Shown in pieces: positions 54,851-64,000 of a stretch of DNA of 64,000 nucleotides. Numbering within the stretch: the stretch's first letter is position 1; each line of letters opens with the position of its first letter. The notes beneath the pieces were generated by a model. It did no database searches and was not told where the DNA came from. It worked only from the letters and a program-made list of their open reading frames with translations. The stretch comes from Fasciola hepatica. Taxonomy: Eukaryota; Platyhelminthes; Trematoda; Plagiorchiida; Fasciolidae. Location of the stretch: positions 3,508,501 to 3,572,500 of the forward strand of contig CANUEZ040000002.1 in the NCBI GenBank assembly GCA_948099385.1. Direction: 5' to 3'. The position numbers and the translations under genes were made by a program.

Positions 54851-56164
54851 CTTGACTCTAACAACTCGGCTTTCAGTGAGTCCCAGGAAGCAAGGAGTGT
54901 TAAGCGTTTGGATGTGACTGGAATACCGTTTATCGTAAGAACCGAAGATGGATTGAAAACTTGCTTAAACGACCTCGGTGAACCTTCTGATATTTAAATT
55001 CAAGCTTCATCCCTTTGACAATCGTTGTGACAAGCCACACTCCAAAGGTATTGCATAAACATAGGGGTTCAATGTAAACTTTGTCTCTATGGTGCATAAT
55101 TCCAAACTCTAAAGAATTGGTCTAACGATTGTAATATGTACACTGTCGTTTACGGACGTGTGAGTTTCATATAAAAATCACAGTGTACGCGCTATCGTTA
55201 ACCCTTTTTTCTTGCTATCAGACGAATGGTCCTCGAATCTTCTCGGTCAACTTTGTGTACTGCGGTGACGCAGTCCCGGTATGTTTGGGTCGAGGGTAGT
55301 GTACCTTCTCCTTTGATTGTTTCATCTTTTCGCGTTTTTCCTTAATGCATTTGTGGACATAGGAAACAGATGGAATACTATTGTTGGGTCTTCTTGTAGC
55401 TCTTAGTCACAGGGCCTTGTAGGGGGTTGCTTGTCAGCTTGTATTGTCGAAGATCAGACCGTAGCTACCCTAGCCCATTTAGTTTCCCGTGTCCCTCTAA
55501 TTTCGGGATGTGATCGATAGATATCTCGTAATTACGCAGGCTGACGCTAGTTAAGCTTGGCGCTTCGATCGCAGTTGTCTCATTACCAGCCGAGGTGACA
55601 TCAGCTCTTTATACAGGTCATTTCGGCTGGGGTGGAGAAGTTTTCGACGTAAATATCAAGCTGGGTGGTCGGATGCTCACGAAGACCATCAACCTGATTA
55701 GCTGTGAAAAACATCACTGAAACTGTCAGTCACGTGAAGGGCCAACTTTTCAGCCAGTTTATGCAACCAACGGAACTTTCTGACTGATACACCCTTCCTT
55801 CTGGTAATCCTCGTTATCTGGGTTTACGTTGAAATTCAGAATACAGGTTTTAACGATAAGTGCGGCTGAGGAGTGAGATGCTACACGATTATCCTACAAA
55901 GTGATACTTCATCTGGTAGGAATGATCTCAAATAGTGTGTAAGTCTCCGGAATAAGACGTAGTACCATTTGAAATAAGTAAACGCAAAAGCATCATAAAT
56001 TATTTCAAGTCTGCCTTCACCAGAAGACGGCCATTTTGGAAAACGAATACTCTAAACTTCCACGAAATCAGGATTTGCAGGGTTCATAGCCTCAGCCCTT
56101 TATAACTTTCGTTGAAATGCAGTTAGCTTTTTCTTTTGCGAATACCCTCATAGATTTTTCTGGC

Positions 56165-56166
<2 letters not shown>
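54851..56166. other. No gene recognised
   Basis: About 1.3 kb with no coding, RNA or repeat structure identified. Confidence 0.45.
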
Positions 56167-56215
<49 letters not shown>

Positions 56216-56266
56216 AACACGAAGAATCTCACTTTCCAATTGGTTGGTTGGTTGGTTGGTTGGTTG
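56167..56266. repeat. (TA)n then (TTGG)n microsatellites
   Basis: (TA)n at 56167-56212 and a seven-unit (TTGG)n run at 56239-56266, separated by 26 bp. Confidence 0.93.
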
Positions 56267-57358
56267 CCAACGTAAGATCCCAGCGGCCCTAATTAATATG
56301 GTTCTGTCTAAAATGGATTACGTATTCCTTAACACAGACTCTTTTTTCGACAGGGAGAGGGTTCAGAAATTATGTTGTGCTAGAAAAGTATGTTCATTTT
56401 GACATCGAAGTTCGGTGGATAGATGGACTGATACAAAAGCATCATAAGTATTTAAATCTGAGAACACCTTTTGCGAATTCGAAGGTTCTTGAATGACTGT
56501 GATATGCCCACAGTCCCCATCAGCCGCATCTGTTGACATATGTGACCTGTGGAATAACGAACGCTTAAACAGGTTAACACCGGACTTAAAAATGGCTCTA
56601 GTTGTCACGTTCCTTCAGAGTGCATTCGTTTCTATGTAAACCAATATATGGTACTTGTGACAGACGGTGCTGAAGAGTCACAATGTGATCTGATAATTGT
56701 ATCAGAATGATCTCATTGTCTGGTAACAAATACCTCCGGATGCATTGACGGTGTCCTGGAACTGGTTGGTGGACACGAATCTAGGGTACACAATGTCGTG
56801 TACAGAAATACTGCAATCATCAAAGCACGTACGTACCCGAACGAACAAACCTTTCCCAAGCTGGCCTTTTCTTAATTTCTGTCCTAGTATAGAATAACAC
56901 TTTCAATTCAGGATGAAGTAAGAAATACGTACCAACCAATTTCAGTGATCACGATAGAGAATTTCAGGTTCAGTTCGTCGCCTCAGATGTATCACGCCTT
57001 GCGCTCTATGAGACTGATAATCAGTTTTTTCCTCATATTTTAATTTAGTTGATTCCCGTACCAAGAAAGACCCATTGCGTTACTTGGGAAAACCAGCTAT
57101 CGTGACCATAAAACGTAGGTTGACGAATCACGCTCAACCACATTATTCGGCAAGCTTTGCATCCGCAAGAGAATAAACGTATCGAAATAAGCAGTGCCAT
57201 CTTATTACGCAACCCGGTGGTCCAATTACTTGGTTATCTGTCAAGGAATTTCAAACAGCCAAATAAATTTCCTCGCAGTCAACAGATAATTCCCTGATAA
57301 AATATCAGTTAAAATTGTAGCCATTTGCTGCGATGATTACAATCCGCAGATTTGAGGA
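56267..57358. other. No gene recognised
   Basis: About 1.1 kb of AT-rich sequence with no recognised coding segment. Confidence 0.45.
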
Positions 57359-57379
57359 TATATATATATATATATATAT
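57359..57379. repeat. (TA)n microsatellite
   Basis: About 21 bp of TA repeats just before the long ATCT array. Confidence 0.9.
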
Positions 57380-57404
57380 GAAAGAACCGACGATAAAAAT
57401 TTTC

Positions 57405-64000
<6,596 letters not shown>

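Overview
The window looks like nuclear DNA of a flatworm, most probably a digenean trematode outside the AT-rich schistosomes (inference). The reasons are: one spliced protein gene whose introns range from 36 nt to about 6 kb; an LTR retrotransposon resembling the trematode CsRn1-type Ty3/gypsy lineage; many decayed RTE- and CR1-type LINEs; tRNA-derived SINEs; hammerhead ribozyme motifs inside repeats; and abundant (TA)n and (GA)n microsatellites. No bacterial operon, rRNA gene, CRISPR array or phage gene was seen.

The only host gene I can support well is a CDC25-type dual-specificity phosphatase (M-phase inducer) on the + strand. It has seven coding exons between 12668 and 24035. All splice phases agree, and the joined reading frame is 2886 nt (961 codons plus stop). 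The catalytic loop HCEFSSQRAP and the rhodanese core IDCRFPYEYEGGH are intact. The protein has a long linker inserted inside the catalytic domain and an approximately 330-residue C-terminal tail with a KEN box. A 91-codon upstream ORF overlaps its start, and a possible alternative last exon lies at 24921-25223.

Layout: 0.5-1.2 kb, LINE 3' fragment. 3.1-3.7 kb, diverged duplicated repeat. 3.8-6.3 kb, CR1-like LINE on the - strand with a PHD-bearing ORF1. 6.6-9.0 kb, a second CR1-like LINE on the + strand. 12.4-25.2 kb, the CDC25 locus; its fifth intron carries a 4.1 kb Ty3/gypsy element (- strand) with its own LTRs, and a truncated RTE LINE sits inside that element's gag. 25-31.8 kb, gene-poor. 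31.85-35.6 kb, RTE-like LINE B. 41.2-45.7 kb, a SINE and RTE-like LINE A, the best preserved mobile element here (one reading frame broken only by four TGA codons). 45.7-47.7 kb, a third, strongly decayed LINE. 48.6-54.9 kb, microsatellites, a SINE, three hammerhead ribozyme motifs (two in an inverted repeat) and a LINE fragment. 57.4-64 kb, an uninterrupted (ATCT)n array of about 6.6 kb that runs off the window end.

Apart from CDC25, the coding-like sequence is almost entirely dead transposons, so there is no gene cluster to interpret as a pathway. The order of insertions can be read: CDC25 intron first, then the Ty3/gypsy element, then the RTE LINE within it. Percent identities quoted are by-eye estimates; no alignment or database search was run.
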